Shown: positions 9,313 through 18,082, counted from the first letter of the stretch. The stretch: DNA of 28,636 bases from Lysobacterales bacterium UBA5700 (GCA_002420085.1 DIHI01000135.1:25999-54634), one strand, 5' to 3'. Notes: generated from the sequence alone by a model not told the origin. Translations and numbers: made by a program.

Positions 9313-10685
9313 AACGATCGGTGGTGCGTGCCCTGTTCGGCCTGGTAATGCTGCCGATCGCAGCGACCGGCGCGTCCGCTCAGCCGCTGCCGACGGAAAG
9401 TGCCGCCCTGCCGGCCGATTTCGCCTGGACCTGGCCGATCCACACCGGCGACCGGCGCGGTGCCTTCGAGATCGTGCTCGACGTGGAGGTCTACGGCCGC
9501 ATCCGACGCAATGATCTGCGCGATCTGGCCGCGTTCAACGGCGGTGGACAGATGATTCCGCTGGCGCCCCGCAACAATGTACCCGCGCCGACCAGCACCT
9601 GGCCGGCGGTGGACTGGCTGGCTGCACCCACCAGCCAGGACGGCGCAGTCTCTCAGGAACTGGTGTTGCGCCTGCGCCGTGACCCGAGCGGCAGCCTGCG
9701 CGAACTGCACCTGGACAACAGCGACCGCAACCCACCCGAACCCAGCCGCAACCTGCTGATCGACCTCGGCGAGCGCCCGCCCCCGGTGGCCACGCTGCAA
9801 CTCGAACCGGCCGATACCGGCCACCCCATCGATGTCCGGGTGAACGTGCTGGAGAGCGACGATCTGTCGCACTGGCGCTCGCTGGCGCACGGGCTGGCCC
9901 TGGTGGCACTGACCGACGGGCCGGTCCGGATCGAGCGGCTGCGCCTGGATTTTCCGGCCAGTCGCGCGCGCTATCTGCGCCTGATGCTGGTCAATGGCAG
10001 CCATTGGCCCGATCTGGTGCGGATCGCCCGCGAGCAGCGCGACGCACCGCCAGTGCTGCGACGGATGCTCGACCTGACCGGCGAGGCCGATGGCGAACAG
10101 GCCGGGCGGTTCGTGTACCGGACCCCCGGCCCGGTGCCGATCGATGCCCTGACCGTGCGCCTGCACCAGGCCAACAGCACCGCGCGGGTGCGCATCGAAA
10201 TCCGCGAGCGCGCCAGCGACCCCTGGCGGCACCTGCTGTGGCTCGATGCCTACCGGCTCGACCGGGACGGTGGCGAACTGCTCAGTCCGGCCACAACGTT
10301 CGCCCCGATCCGGGCCAGTCACTGGCGATTGTCGAGCGAACCGGCTTTGGCGGTCGCCCCGACCCTGGAGGCGGCCTTCCAGCCCGATACCTTCGTGCTG
10401 TTGACCGAGGGTGAGCCGCCCTACCTGCTGGCTGCCGGCAGCGTCCGCAGCGAGCGGCCGATGTTCCCGATCGATGCCGCACTGACGACCCTCCAGCAGA
10501 CCGAAGGCCCCGATTGGCAGCCCGAGCGGGCCGCCATCGGCCCCGGACGCGAAGCCGGCGGCGCTGCGGCGCTGCGGCCCGACACCGGACCCTACTGGCG
10601 GGCCGGCCTGTTGTGGGCGGTACTGGTGATCGGCGCGATCCTGGTGGCGATGTCGGCCCTGCGCCTGCTCCGGCGGGTCGATTGA
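9309..10685 (+). CDS. DUF3999 family secreted/membrane-anchored protein
   Basis: 458-aa protein with a Sec signal peptide (MKRSVVRALFGLVMLPIAATGASA, cleavage expected after ASA or AQP), a large periplasmic beta-rich region (repeated LDF, LRLRR and F5/8-like stretches such as RYLRLMLVNGSHWPDLVRI), and a single C-terminal membrane helix (about 432-452: AGLLWAVLVIGAILVAMSAL) followed by RRVD. DUF3999 genes commonly sit beside DUF2339 genes, and the 4-nt overlap here supports a joint membrane complex. The biochemical function is unknown; a carbohydrate- or envelope-binding role is only a guess from the beta-rich ectodomain. Confidence 0.88.
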   Translation: MKRSVVRALFGLVMLPIAATGASAQPLPTESAALPADFAWTWPIHTGDRRGAFEIVLDVEVYGRIRRNDLRDLAAFNGGGQMIPLAPRNNVPAPTSTWPAVDWLAAPTSQDGAVSQELVLRLRRDPSGSLRELHLDNSDRNPPEPSRNLLIDLGERPPPVATLQLEPADTGHPIDVRVNVLESDDLSHWRSLAHGLALVALTDGPVRIERLRLDFPASRARYLRLMLVNGSHWPDLVRIAREQRDAPPVLRRMLDLTGEADGEQAGRFVYRTPGPVPIDALTVRLHQANSTARVRIEIRERASDPWRHLLWLDAYRLDRDGGELLSPATTFAPIRASHWRLSSEPALAVAPTLEAAFQPDTFVLLTEGEPPYLLAAGSVRSERPMFPIDAALTTLQQTEGPDWQPERAAIGPGREAGGAAALRPDTGPYWRAGLLWAVLVIGAILVAMSALRLLRRVD

Positions 10686-10785
10686 CCGCCCCGGCCGGGC
10701 CGGTTGCCCAGCGAGTCACCTGCGATGTCGCCAGCGACGCCACCGAGCAACCAGACCCGGTAAGCGTGGGTCGGCATGTTGCTGC

Positions 10786-11700
10786 TCAGACCGCCGCCAG
10801 CACGCGCTCGGCACCGGCAGAAAGCAAGGTCTCGGCAACCGACTCGCCAAGCGCCTGGGGCGCAGCCGGGTTGCCACTGGCCTCGGCCCGGACCAGTTCG
10901 CCGGTGCCGGGATGGCCGACCAGGGCGCGTAGGTGCAGCCGTTCGGCGACCCATTCCGCGAAGCCCGCGATCGCCGCATGGCAACTGCCGCCGAGCCGGC
11001 CGTTCATGGCCCGCTCGGCTTCGACGCAGGCCCGGGTCGGTGGGTGTTCGAGCGGCGCCAGCAGATCAGCCGTGGCCTGATCGTCGGCCCGGATTTCGAT
11101 CGCCAAGGCACCCTGGGCGACCGCCGGCAACATGTCGGGTGGGCACAACCGCTGAGCGATGCGCTGGCCCAGGTCGAGCCGTTCGAGGCCAGCGGCCGCC
11201 AGGATGATGGCGTCGTACTCCCCGGCATCGAGCTTGCCCAGCCGGGTTTGCAGATTGCCGCGCAGATCGACCAGTCGCACGTCCGGGCGCAGGGCGCGCA
11301 CCTGCGCCTGTCGGCGCAGCGAGGACGTGCCGACCCGAGCCGCCACCGGCAGCGCGGCCAGGTTGGGCCAGCGCGGACTGACCAGCGCATCGAACGGCTC
11401 GGCACGTTCCAGCACGGCGGCGATCCGGAATGGTCCTTCCAGCCACATCGGCACATCCTTGAACGAATGCACGGCAGCATCGGCCCGGCCATCCAGCATG
11501 GCGATTTCCAGTTCCTTGAGAAACAGCCCCTTGCCGCCGATGTCCGCCAGCGGCCGATCGAGAATGCGGTCGCCACGGGTGGTCATCGGCACCAGTTCGA
11601 CCCGCAGGCCGGGATGGATGGCGCGCAGCCGGTCGGCGACATGGCGGGTCTGCCACAACGCCAGCGGACTTTCCCGAGTGGCGAGCCGGAGAGAGGTCAT
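10786..11700 (-). CDS. hemC: Hydroxymethylbilane synthase HemC (porphobilinogen deaminase)
   Basis: 304-aa cytosolic enzyme that polymerises four porphobilinogens into hydroxymethylbilane in tetrapyrrole synthesis. All key features are present: the N-terminal [14 protein letters not shown], the catalytic Asp D82 in HSFKDVP (equivalent to E. coli D84), GTSSLRR (124-130), DLRGN (145-149), and the dipyrromethane cofactor cysteine C240 in [12 protein letters not shown]. It starts at ATG 11700, 13 nt after algR, a linkage also known in Pseudomonas. hemD, usually next, is not here: hemC ends facing the DUF3999 gene. Confidence 0.96.
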   Translation of the reverse strand: MTSLRLATRESPLALWQTRHVADRLRAIHPGLRVELVPMTTRGDRILDRPLADIGGKGLFLKELEIAMLDGRADAAVHSFKDVPMWLEGPFRIAAVLERAEPFDALVSPRWPNLAALPVAARVGTSSLRRQAQVRALRPDVRLVDLRGNLQTRLGKLDAGEYDAIILAAAGLERLDLGQRIAQRLCPPDMLPAVAQGALAIEIRADDQATADLLAPLEHPPTRACVEAERAMNGRLGGSCHAAIAGFAEWVAERLHLRALVGHPGTGELVRAEASGNPAAPQALGESVAETLLSAGAERVLAAV

Positions 11701-11713
11701 TGCAGTGCTCCGA

Positions 11714-12430
11714 TCAGGTGCGGATCTTTTCCCGCAGGGCCGGCACGCAGCGACGGCTGACTTCGAGGCTGTCGCTGCCGTCGCGCAGGATCGCGAAGAC
11801 CCGACCGTCCGGGCTGCGCCGCAGTTCGGTCAACTGCTCGCGGGCGATCAGGCAGGATCGGTGGATGCGCAGGAAGCGGTCGCCGAATTCACTTTCGAGG
11901 GTCTTCAGCGAGTCCTCGACCAGGTCTTCGCCACGGGCATGGTGGACCACCACGTACTTTTCCTCGGCATGCAGGTAGCGGATGTCGTCGATCGGAATCA
12001 GGCGCAGGCTGCCGCGCAGGCGGGCGCACAGGTGGCTGCGCGGCCGGCCGTCCGGGCCGGGCAGCGTGGACGGACCGATCCGGGCGACCCGATCGAGCGC
12101 CTCGAACAAGCGTTCGCGCCGGACCGGCTTGACCAGATAATCGACCGCCGCCGCCTCGAATGCCGCCAGGGCATGCGCATCGTAAGCCGTGCAGAACACC
12201 ACGGCCGGGCGCGGCTGCTGGCCGGCCAGATGGCGTGCCGCTTCAAGGCCGTCCATCACCGGCATCGAAATGTCCAGCAGGATGGCATCCGGCCGCAGGG
12301 TCTCGGCCAACTCCAGCGCGCGCAGACCGTTGTCGGCCTCGCCGACCACCTGCACATCGGCCAGGGCGGCCAGCATCTGGCGCAGACGCTCGCGCGCCAG
12401 GGGTTCGTCATCGACGATCAGGATTTTCAT
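11714..12430 (-). CDS. algR: LytTR response regulator, AlgR-type
   Basis: 238-aa two-component response regulator. The receiver domain (1-115) has acidic residues D7/D8, phospho-acceptor D53 (LLDISMP), T81 and K101 (VKP). A LytTR DNA-binding domain follows (about 135-235; [24 protein letters not shown], then [10 protein letters not shown]). ATG 12430 is used because the protein then starts [10 protein letters not shown] and its ATGA overlaps the upstream sensor gene stop by 4 nt. The order sensor-regulator-hemC matches Pseudomonas algZ-algR-hemC, where AlgR controls surface motility and exopolysaccharide; the regulon here is unknown. Confidence 0.9.
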   Translation of the reverse strand: MKILIVDDEPLARERLRQMLAALADVQVVGEADNGLRALELAETLRPDAILLDISMPVMDGLEAARHLAGQQPRPAVVFCTAYDAHALAAFEAAAVDYLVKPVRRERLFEALDRVARIGPSTLPGPDGRPRSHLCARLRGSLRLIPIDDIRYLHAEEKYVVVHHARGEDLVEDSLKTLESEFGDRFLRIHRSCLIAREQLTELRRSPDGRVFAILRDGSDSLEVSRRCVPALREKIRT

Positions 12431-13470
12431 GGCAGTGGGATCGACACGTCGCACAGATAGTAGCCTTCGCGGTTGGTCGCCGTCATCCGTGCTTTCGGCC
12501 CATAGTGATACTGGAGTCGCAGGTTGACGTTCTGCTGGCCGTGGCTCTCATGGTTCTCGTGGCCCGGGTGGCGATCGTGCCGACGCGATGGCGGCGCCGG
12601 ATTGCCGATCGTGATCCGCAACCGATCACCCTCGACCCCGCCCTCGATCAGGATTTCGCCACCCTCGGCAAGGCGAGCGATGCCGTGGATCACGGCATTC
12701 TCGACCAGCGGCTGGAGCAACAGGCGCGGCATCGGCAGGGCGTTGGGCAGGGGCTCGCGCAGCGCCCAGCGCACCCGCAGCCGCTCGCCCAGACGCAGCG
12801 CCTCGACCGCCAGATAGCGCCGGGTCAGGTTCAACTCCTCATCGAGACTCGAATCGCCCTTGTCACGTCCGAGTGCCGCCCGGAACAGATCGGCGGTGTC
12901 CTCGATCGCCCGCTCGGCCGCGTCCGGATCGCGGTGTACCAGGCTGGCGATGGTGTTCATCATGTTGAACAGGAAATGCGGCCGAATGCGCGCTTGCAGC
13001 GCCTGCAACTCGGCCCGTGCCTGCGCCTCGACCTGACGCTGCCACTGATCGCGGACGTAGAAGTAGCGGATCGCCACCGCTGCCACCAGGGCGCTGATCG
13101 CCATCGGCCCGAGCACGAAGGCCGTGCTGTCCACCTGGGTGCCGAGATCGAGCCGCAGACCGACCTCGATCTCGCGCAGCAACACGGCACCGATGCCGGC
13201 CAGACCCGGCGCCACCGCCAGGGCCAGCGGTACCCCCAGCCAGAATGGCAGACGGTTCAGGTGCGGCCGCAGCACGCACAGCAAGACCGCACTCGACAGG
13301 GCCAACCACAACGCGAAGGCACTGGCAGCGAAGAACTCGATGCGGCTCCAGGTCGCCTGTGCCTGCGGCGCCAGCGCCAGCACCAACACCAGCAACTGCG
13401 CGATCCCGAGTGCGGCCGCCAACCTCGGCAGTCGGCAGAAATCGGGCAGCCACGCGCGTTCGGGGTTCAC
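12427..13470 (-). CDS. algZ: Sensor histidine kinase, AlgZ/LytS-type
   Basis: 347-aa His_kinase-family (YehU/LytS/AlgZ) sensor. Four membrane helices (about 17-36, 47-67, 75-97 and 117-136) are followed by a coiled linker, phospho-acceptor H165 in the RPHFLFN motif, and a GHKL ATPase with N-box LQPLVENAVIHG (252-263). The glycine box is short and reads TIGNPAPP. It is followed by an unusual histidine repeat in which H298, H301, H304, H307 and H310 are spaced every three residues within the ATP lid. The start is GTG 13470, overlapping the esterase stop as GTGA; the longer in-frame ORF upstream lies inside the esterase gene. Confidence 0.88.
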   Translation of the reverse strand: MNPERAWLPDFCRLPRLAAALGIAQLLVLVLALAPQAQATWSRIEFFAASAFALWLALSSAVLLCVLRPHLNRLPFWLGVPLALAVAPGLAGIGAVLLREIEVGLRLDLGTQVDSTAFVLGPMAISALVAAVAIRYFYVRDQWQRQVEAQARAELQALQARIRPHFLFNMMNTIASLVHRDPDAAERAIEDTADLFRAALGRDKGDSSLDEELNLTRRYLAVEALRLGERLRVRWALREPLPNALPMPRLLLQPLVENAVIHGIARLAEGGEILIEGGVEGDRLRITIGNPAPPSRRHDRHPGHENHESHGQQNVNLRLQYHYGPKARMTATNREGYYLCDVSIPLP

Positions 13471-14153
13471 GATGGCGCAGTACCCAGGCGCGCCGCCATC
13501 CAGGTCGCCAGATCGCCGACTTCCTCGGCACAGACCCCGTGGGCGATCGGATAGGTGTGCCAATCGACCGCCACACCGAGTGCCCCGAGCGCCTGCCGGC
13601 TGGCTTCGCCGAGTGCCGGCACCACCACCGGATCGACCCGGCCATGGGCCATGAACACCGGCGTGGCTCGACCGGCGCCGGTCGCCTCGTCGGCATTCGA
13701 CTCGGTCAGCGGCAGATAGGTGGAAAGCGCGATCACCCCGGCCAGCGGCTCCGTCTGCCGCAGCCCTGCCGCCAGCGCGATCGCCCCGCCCTGGGAAAAT
13801 CCAGCCAGAAACTGCCGCTCCGGCGCCACCCCACGGCTTCGCTCCGCCGCCAGCCAGGCTTCGACCTGGCGGATCGATTGACGCACCCCGACCTCATCGG
13901 CCCGGCTGGCGATGTCGAATGCACGGATGTCGTACCACGCGCGCATGGTCATCCCGCCATTGATGGTGATCGCACGCATCGGCGCATGCGGAAACACGAA
14001 CCGGATCGCCGGCCAGCCCGGGCCTACCAGTTCCGGCAGGATCGGCTCGAAGTCATGGCCGTCGGCACCCAGGCCGTGCAGCCAGATCACACTCCAGGTT
14101 GGATCGGGTCCGGTATCGCGAACCACGGCAGGCAGCAGGTCGGTCATGGTCAT
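13467..14153 (-). CDS. Alpha/beta-hydrolase carboxylesterase (acyl-protein thioesterase/phospholipase family)
   Basis: 228-aa serine hydrolase of the carboxylesterase/APT1-like family. The catalytic triad is S120 in GFSQGG, D174 in HGRVDPVV and H205 in YPIAHGV; LHGLGADGHDFEP (about 25-37) forms the oxyanion region. There is no signal peptide, so it is cytosolic. It would hydrolyse short acyl esters, thioesters or lysophospholipids. Two near ATGs exist (14153 and 14147); the second has a better-placed GAG upstream. It overlaps algZ by 4 nt, so it is co-transcribed with the sensor/regulator pair. Confidence 0.9.
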   Translation of the reverse strand: MTMTDLLPAVVRDTGPDPTWSVIWLHGLGADGHDFEPILPELVGPGWPAIRFVFPHAPMRAITINGGMTMRAWYDIRAFDIASRADEVGVRQSIRQVEAWLAAERSRGVAPERQFLAGFSQGGAIALAAGLRQTEPLAGVIALSTYLPLTESNADEATGAGRATPVFMAHGRVDPVVVPALGEASRQALGALGVAVDWHTYPIAHGVCAEEVGDLATWMAARLGTAPS

Positions 14154-14224
14154 CTCGGCATCGTGCAGACCGGAAGCATAGCCGCTCCGGCCTGTCCTGG
14201 TCAGCGCGTGGATCGGCAGGCCGC

Positions 14225-14992
14225 TCAGGGCGTCCTGCGCGCCCCGTAGAACCGCTTCGACCAGCGCTCATGATTGCGCTTGGCAGTACGCAGCATCGGA
14301 CTCAACGAAGCTGCATAGACCACCAGCGCATTCAACCACGACACCGGCCAGCGGCACGGCCTGAGAAAATCGACGAACAACACCACCCGCACACCGTCGG
14401 TGTCGTTGTGGACCTCATGGCGATAGGCATCGTCGAACAGCAGCGCCTCACCCTCGCGCCAATGCGCCTGCTGGCCATCGACCTTGATCCAGCAGCGCTC
14501 GGCCGGCTCCGGCACGATCAGCCCCAGATGCAACCGGAGCACCCCGTTGTACGGCCCGCGATGCTCGGGAATGCGCTTGCCCGGCGCCAGGATCGAAAAG
14601 AACGCCGTGCGCACACCGGGAATCTTCCGCAGCAGGGCATCGGTCGCCGGACAGGTACTCAGATTGTCCTGCATGCGCAGCCCGTAGCCCATCAGCATGA
14701 AGGTCTTCCACTGATCATCACGGGTGATGTACGCGACCTCCTCCGAGATGTCCTGGAAATTCGGCAACTCGTTGAAATACGGCAACACCGCCCGCGCCTC
14801 GTCGCGTACCGCCTGCCAACCGGCCTCGACCTCGGGGATCCAGGCGAACGTCGAGCGCTCGAAGTAGGGCGGCATGCCAACCTTGGAATTGGCCGCGATG
14901 CGCCGCTCGGTCCAAGCGAGAAACGCGAAGATCAGCTTGCCGAGCAGGCTGGTGGGTTGATTGAACGGTCGAATCTGGTCGGTGGCGGACAT
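14225..14992 (-). CDS. Aspartyl/asparaginyl beta-hydroxylase family dioxygenase (LpxO-like)
   Basis: 255-aa Fe(II)/2-oxoglutarate-dependent oxygenase. The family core is clear: EHRGPYNGVLRLHLGLIVP (143-161) and LFDDAYRHEVHNDTDGVRVVLFVDF (185-209). H144 and H192 match the two iron-binding histidines of human AspH, and R202 fits the 2-oxoglutarate-binding Arg. A hydrophobic segment near residues 16-28 could attach it to the membrane. Bacterial relatives include LpxO, which hydroxylates a lipid A acyl chain, so a lipid A or small-molecule substrate is plausible but unproven. ATG 14992 is chosen because the upstream open frame lacks family similarity. Confidence 0.87.
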   Translation of the reverse strand: MSATDQIRPFNQPTSLLGKLIFAFLAWTERRIAANSKVGMPPYFERSTFAWIPEVEAGWQAVRDEARAVLPYFNELPNFQDISEEVAYITRDDQWKTFMLMGYGLRMQDNLSTCPATDALLRKIPGVRTAFFSILAPGKRIPEHRGPYNGVLRLHLGLIVPEPAERCWIKVDGQQAHWREGEALLFDDAYRHEVHNDTDGVRVVLFVDFLRPCRWPVSWLNALVVYAASLSPMLRTAKRNHERWSKRFYGARRTP

Positions 14993-15321
14993 GGGGCGTA
15001 GGCGATGGCAGGGGCAGAGGGAGGGGCAGGCCGAGCAGGAAACGGGGACTGGCGACACACGGCCGATGCCGTCCGGCGCAGTGACATGCAGGCTGCATGA
15101 CAGCGGAAAGTGAACCCGGTATCGCCGCATTTCGCAAGCACCGGACGGCGCAAGCACCGTACACCCCGGCGCCGGCTGGGCGGCTGCGACCGCCGGCGCA
15201 CGGGATGTACATCGCTGCCAGTCAGCGCTCGCGATGTCGATCGCCGGCCTGCGTCCTCATCCGGCCCTTCGGGTCGGCGTGCGGTATTCCGGCTGCGTCG
15301 CAGTCCCTGGGTCGGATCGAC
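14993..15321. other. 329-bp gene-free interval with dyads and a direct repeat
   Basis: Between the TPR gene stop and the dioxygenase start (both minus strand). It holds a 15-bp odd palindrome CATGCAG-G-CTGCATG (15085-15099), a 10-bp direct repeat GCAAGCACCG (15134-15143 and 15150-15159, starts 16 bp apart), a palindrome GATGTACATC (15204-15213) and a GC hairpin with UUCG/GAA-type loop (15261-15277). It presumably contains the dioxygenase promoter, but no clear -35/-10 pair stands out. No coding frame is convincing. Confidence 0.6.
15085..15099. promoter_or_regulatory. 15-bp palindrome, candidate operator upstream of the dioxygenase gene
   Basis: CATGCAG-G-CTGCATG is a perfect inverted repeat with a one-base centre, about 95 bp upstream of ATG 14992. 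Its symmetry and position suggest a dimeric regulator site; the regulator is unknown. Confidence 0.35.
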
Positions 15322-16758
15322 TCAGCCGACGGTGGCTTCGGTGCTGTGGCTCTCCGAGCGATCGAGGCGGTTGCGGCAATAGGGCCGATCGGGTAGTTCT
15401 GCCATGTACTGGGTGACGCTGTCGAGGTAGTCGGCCTTGCAGTCGCCGATCTCGGCGCAGAGTTGCACGAATCGCTCGGCGGTCTGCATCGATTCCTCGC
15501 AGTCGTACATGGCGGTGACGATGACCAGCAGCCAACTGAAATGATAGGTGCTGTCCGGCCTGAGTCGGACGGCTTCCAGGGCGGCTGTGCGGGCGGCTGG
15601 AAGATCGCCGAGTCGATGCAGGATCTGTGCTTCGGTCAGGTGGACGCGGCTGTCGTATCGGCCGTAGATGGCAGCCTTGCGGATGCTTGCCAGCGCCTCG
15701 TCGTAGCGATCGAGCCGCATCAGGTGTCGGGCCTTCAGCGACAGCATGCTGACATCGAGCGGGTCGTGGCGCAGCAGGCGATCGACCTCGGCGATCACCT
15801 CCTGGTGGCGGTTCAGGTCGGCCAGGGCTGCGATGCGGTCTTCGTGCAGGAAGGGCCATTCCGGCCAGCGCGCCAGCCAGTCATCGGCCACGGCCAGGGC
15901 CTCCTCCGGCCGTTTCAGTGCGAGCAATGCGCGTGCCTGGGTGTGGACGTACCAACTATTTTCGCCCTTGCGCAGCGCCGATTCGCTGTATGCCAGTGCT
16001 TCGTTGTGGTAGTCATTGTGGAGCAGTTGGTCGGCGATGATGAAGTCGTCGAAGCCGCGCAATCTGGCCAGGGCTGGATTTTCGGGTATGCGGGTTTCCA
16101 GTTCGGCCAGCAGCCAGGCCACTTCCTCCATCGAGCCGCCCCATTTCGGGTGGGCCTTGTACAGGGCCAGGTCGAATACGGTTTCCGACAGGCGCGCCGG
16201 CCCCTCGATCAATTCGGCAAACGTGGCTTCGTCCGGAGCGACGCCGCTCGGCAGGTCGGCCAGGAAGATCGCCGGCAGTGGATTGCCCGGATCGAGTGCC
16301 GCCGCTGCGCGGAAGTGGATCGCCGCCTCGCTCGCCTTCTCCTTGAACAGGGCCAGGGCTTCGGGAGCGGTTCGACTGACTACCCGTGCGCCGCGATAGG
16401 CGCGCCCGATGTGTCGCAGGCGCAGGCCCAGGGCCAGTTGCACGAAGGCCGAATCGGGTTTCCAGGCCAACCAGCGTTGCAGCCGTCCGTGCAGGTCCGG
16501 GTCGGTACTGTGAAACACCGACAGTTCACGCATCAGGCGGATATCCCCCGCGCCGCCAGGGCCGATCCCGGCGCGGACCTCGGCCAATGCCGCTTCGATG
16601 GCGGCGAAGTCTTCACGCGCCAGGCGTTCCAGATTGACATCGACCGGGCTTTCCGATGGCCCGAGCCGGGCGACCAGCAGCATGATCACGGCGACCACGG
16701 CGAGCGCGGAGAGAATGATCGGTCCGGCTGGCCGGAGCCGGGCAAGCATTGGCGTCAT
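15322..16758 (-). CDS. Membrane-anchored TPR-repeat protein
   Basis: 478-aa protein with one N-terminal membrane helix (about residues 13-31, AGPIILSALAVVAVIMLLVA) and a long alpha-helical region of tetratricopeptide-type repeats. The clearest are around residues 260-420, with A/Y/P spacing such as EALAYSESALRKGENSWYVHTQARALLALKRPEEALAVADDWL and its neighbours. The topology suggests a periplasm-facing protein-interaction scaffold. No enzymatic motif is visible and no partner is adjacent. ATG 16758 is chosen because the hydrophobic anchor begins right after it; the long open frame upstream (to 17097) runs into the lacI promoter and lacks repeats. The C-terminus has several Cys (CEES, LCAEIGDC, YCRNRL). 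Confidence 0.8.
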   Translation of the reverse strand: MTPMLARLRPAGPIILSALAVVAVIMLLVARLGPSESPVDVNLERLAREDFAAIEAALAEVRAGIGPGGAGDIRLMRELSVFHSTDPDLHGRLQRWLAWKPDSAFVQLALGLRLRHIGRAYRGARVVSRTAPEALALFKEKASEAAIHFRAAAALDPGNPLPAIFLADLPSGVAPDEATFAELIEGPARLSETVFDLALYKAHPKWGGSMEEVAWLLAELETRIPENPALARLRGFDDFIIADQLLHNDYHNEALAYSESALRKGENSWYVHTQARALLALKRPEEALAVADDWLARWPEWPFLHEDRIAALADLNRHQEVIAEVDRLLRHDPLDVSMLSLKARHLMRLDRYDEALASIRKAAIYGRYDSRVHLTEAQILHRLGDLPAARTAALEAVRLRPDSTYHFSWLLVIVTAMYDCEESMQTAERFVQLCAEIGDCKADYLDSVTQYMAELPDRPYCRNRLDRSESHSTEATVG

Positions 16759-17035
16759 GGCAGGCGAGGTATCGATGGGACAGCGGCAATGATCACACGG
16801 ATGGCGGCCCGAGATTCGGGTTGCAGCCGACAGTCCGTTGATTCGCCGATGGCCGCAGACCGAGTTCAATGCGCCGAGTTCAATGCGATCAAAAGCGCGG
16901 TTCGCGCATTCGCTGAGACGGATCGCAGGCCATCCCCGGTCGAGCCGGCGCGATCGCCGTCGGCCGGGCCGGGCGATCCGGGTCGCGCTGACGGAATTGT
17001 GGCACAGATGCTTGAACGCATCGAGGCGATCCCTG
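16759..17035. other. 277-bp divergent region between the TPR and lacI-family genes
   Basis: Contains a perfect 13-bp tandem repeat (see separate entry) and an adjacent A-rich patch (AAAAGCG). No good LacI palindrome like those at 19749-19858 is present, and no convincing sigma-70 promoter was found for either gene. Confidence 0.5.
16861..16887. repeat. 13-bp tandem repeat CGAGTTCAATGCG x2
   Basis: CGAGTTCAATGCG at 16861-16873 is repeated exactly at 16875-16887, a 14-bp period, in the intergenic region upstream of the lacI-family regulator. It could be a tandem binding site or a recent small duplication. Confidence 0.7.
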
Positions 17036-18082
17036 ATGCTGTCGTGCATGCCGACCCGAACGCGCCCGCCGAGCGATACTCCGCGCCTGTTGAGCATGGC
17101 CGATATCGCTCAGGCGGCCGGTGTCTCGGAATCGACCGTATCGCGGGCCCTGGCCGATAATCCGGTGGTCTCGGCACGCACCCGCGCGCACGTCCAGAAG
17201 ATCGCCCAGGATGCCGGCTACCGCATCAATCCGGTGGCCCGCTGTCTGCGCTCGCGTCGAACCGGGATCATCGCGGTGGCCATCCCCCTGGTCCATCAGC
17301 GTGATCAGCACCTGTCCGACCCGTTCATGATGACCATGCTCGCCCTGCTGGCCGATGCCCTGACCGCACGTGGCTACAGCATGCTGCTGAGCAAGACCGC
17401 ACGGCACACCGACGGTTGGGTGGTGGACCTGGTGTGTGCTGGCCATGCCGATGGCGTGATCGTGGTCGGCCAGAGTTTCGAGCACGATGCGATCAATGCC
17501 GCTGTCGGCCGTGGGGTTCCGGTGGTGGTCTGGGGTGAGCAGCTTCCGGGCCAGCGTTATGCCACGGTCGGCAGCGACAATGCCGAGGGTGCCGCACTGG
17601 CCACCCGGCATCTGCTCGAACATGGCCGTGATCGGATCGCCTTTCTCGGTGATGAGCGGGTGCCCGAGGCAGCGGCCCGTCTGGCTGGATTCCGTGCCGA
17701 ACTGGCACGCCATGGCCGAACCCCTCAGCGCAACCTGCTGGTCCGGGCCAGCTTCGAGGCCGACGAAGCCTACCGCGCGGTCAAGGCCATGCTGGCCAAG
17801 GGTGCCAGGCCGGATGGCGTGGTCGCCTGTTCCGACGTGATCGCCCTCAGTGCGATCCGTGCGCTCGGCGAGGCGGGTCTGCGGGTGCCGCAGGACGTTT
17901 CGGTGATCGGCTTCGACGACATCGCCATGGCCGCCTACAGCCATCCGTCGCTGACCACGGTCCGTCAGGATCTGCCGGGTGGCGCGGCCCTGCTGGTCGA
18001 GAAGGTGCTCGCCGCGATTGCTGGCGAAGCGACCACCACCCACGTTCTTGCCCCGGTCCTGATGGTGCGCGAATCGGCCTGA
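17036..18082 (+). CDS. LacI-family transcriptional regulator (likely sucrose-locus repressor)
   Basis: 348-aa LacI/GalR protein. The HTH SMADIAQAAGVSESTVSRAL (about 20-39) and the hinge helix NPVARCLRSRRT (65-76) are standard, followed by a periplasmic-binding-protein-like effector domain (GIIAVAIPLV... to VSVIGFDDIAMAAYSHPSLTTVRQD). It sits beside the symporter, receptor and amylosucrase genes, so it most likely binds the palindromes at 19749-19858 and responds to sucrose or a product; that target is inferred. ATG 17036 has GAGG at 17023-17026, 9 nt upstream; ATG 17048 is an alternative start. It converges with the symporter gene, with only 21 bp between the stops. Confidence 0.9.
   Translation: MLSCMPTRTRPPSDTPRLLSMADIAQAAGVSESTVSRALADNPVVSARTRAHVQKIAQDAGYRINPVARCLRSRRTGIIAVAIPLVHQRDQHLSDPFMMTMLALLADALTARGYSMLLSKTARHTDGWVVDLVCAGHADGVIVVGQSFEHDAINAAVGRGVPVVVWGEQLPGQRYATVGSDNAEGAALATRHLLEHGRDRIAFLGDERVPEAAARLAGFRAELARHGRTPQRNLLVRASFEADEAYRAVKAMLAKGARPDGVVACSDVIALSAIRALGEAGLRVPQDVSVIGFDDIAMAAYSHPSLTTVRQDLPGGAALLVEKVLAAIAGEATTTHVLAPVLMVRESA

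Noticed and set aside
12160..13554. 464-codon plus-strand frame opposite algZ/algR
   Set aside because: His/Gln/Arg-rich shadow of the sensor kinase gene; no independent start signal or similarity.
15261..15277. GC hairpin downstream of the TPR gene as an intrinsic terminator
   Set aside because: Stable stem, but no U-tract follows on the minus strand, so a terminator call is not supported.
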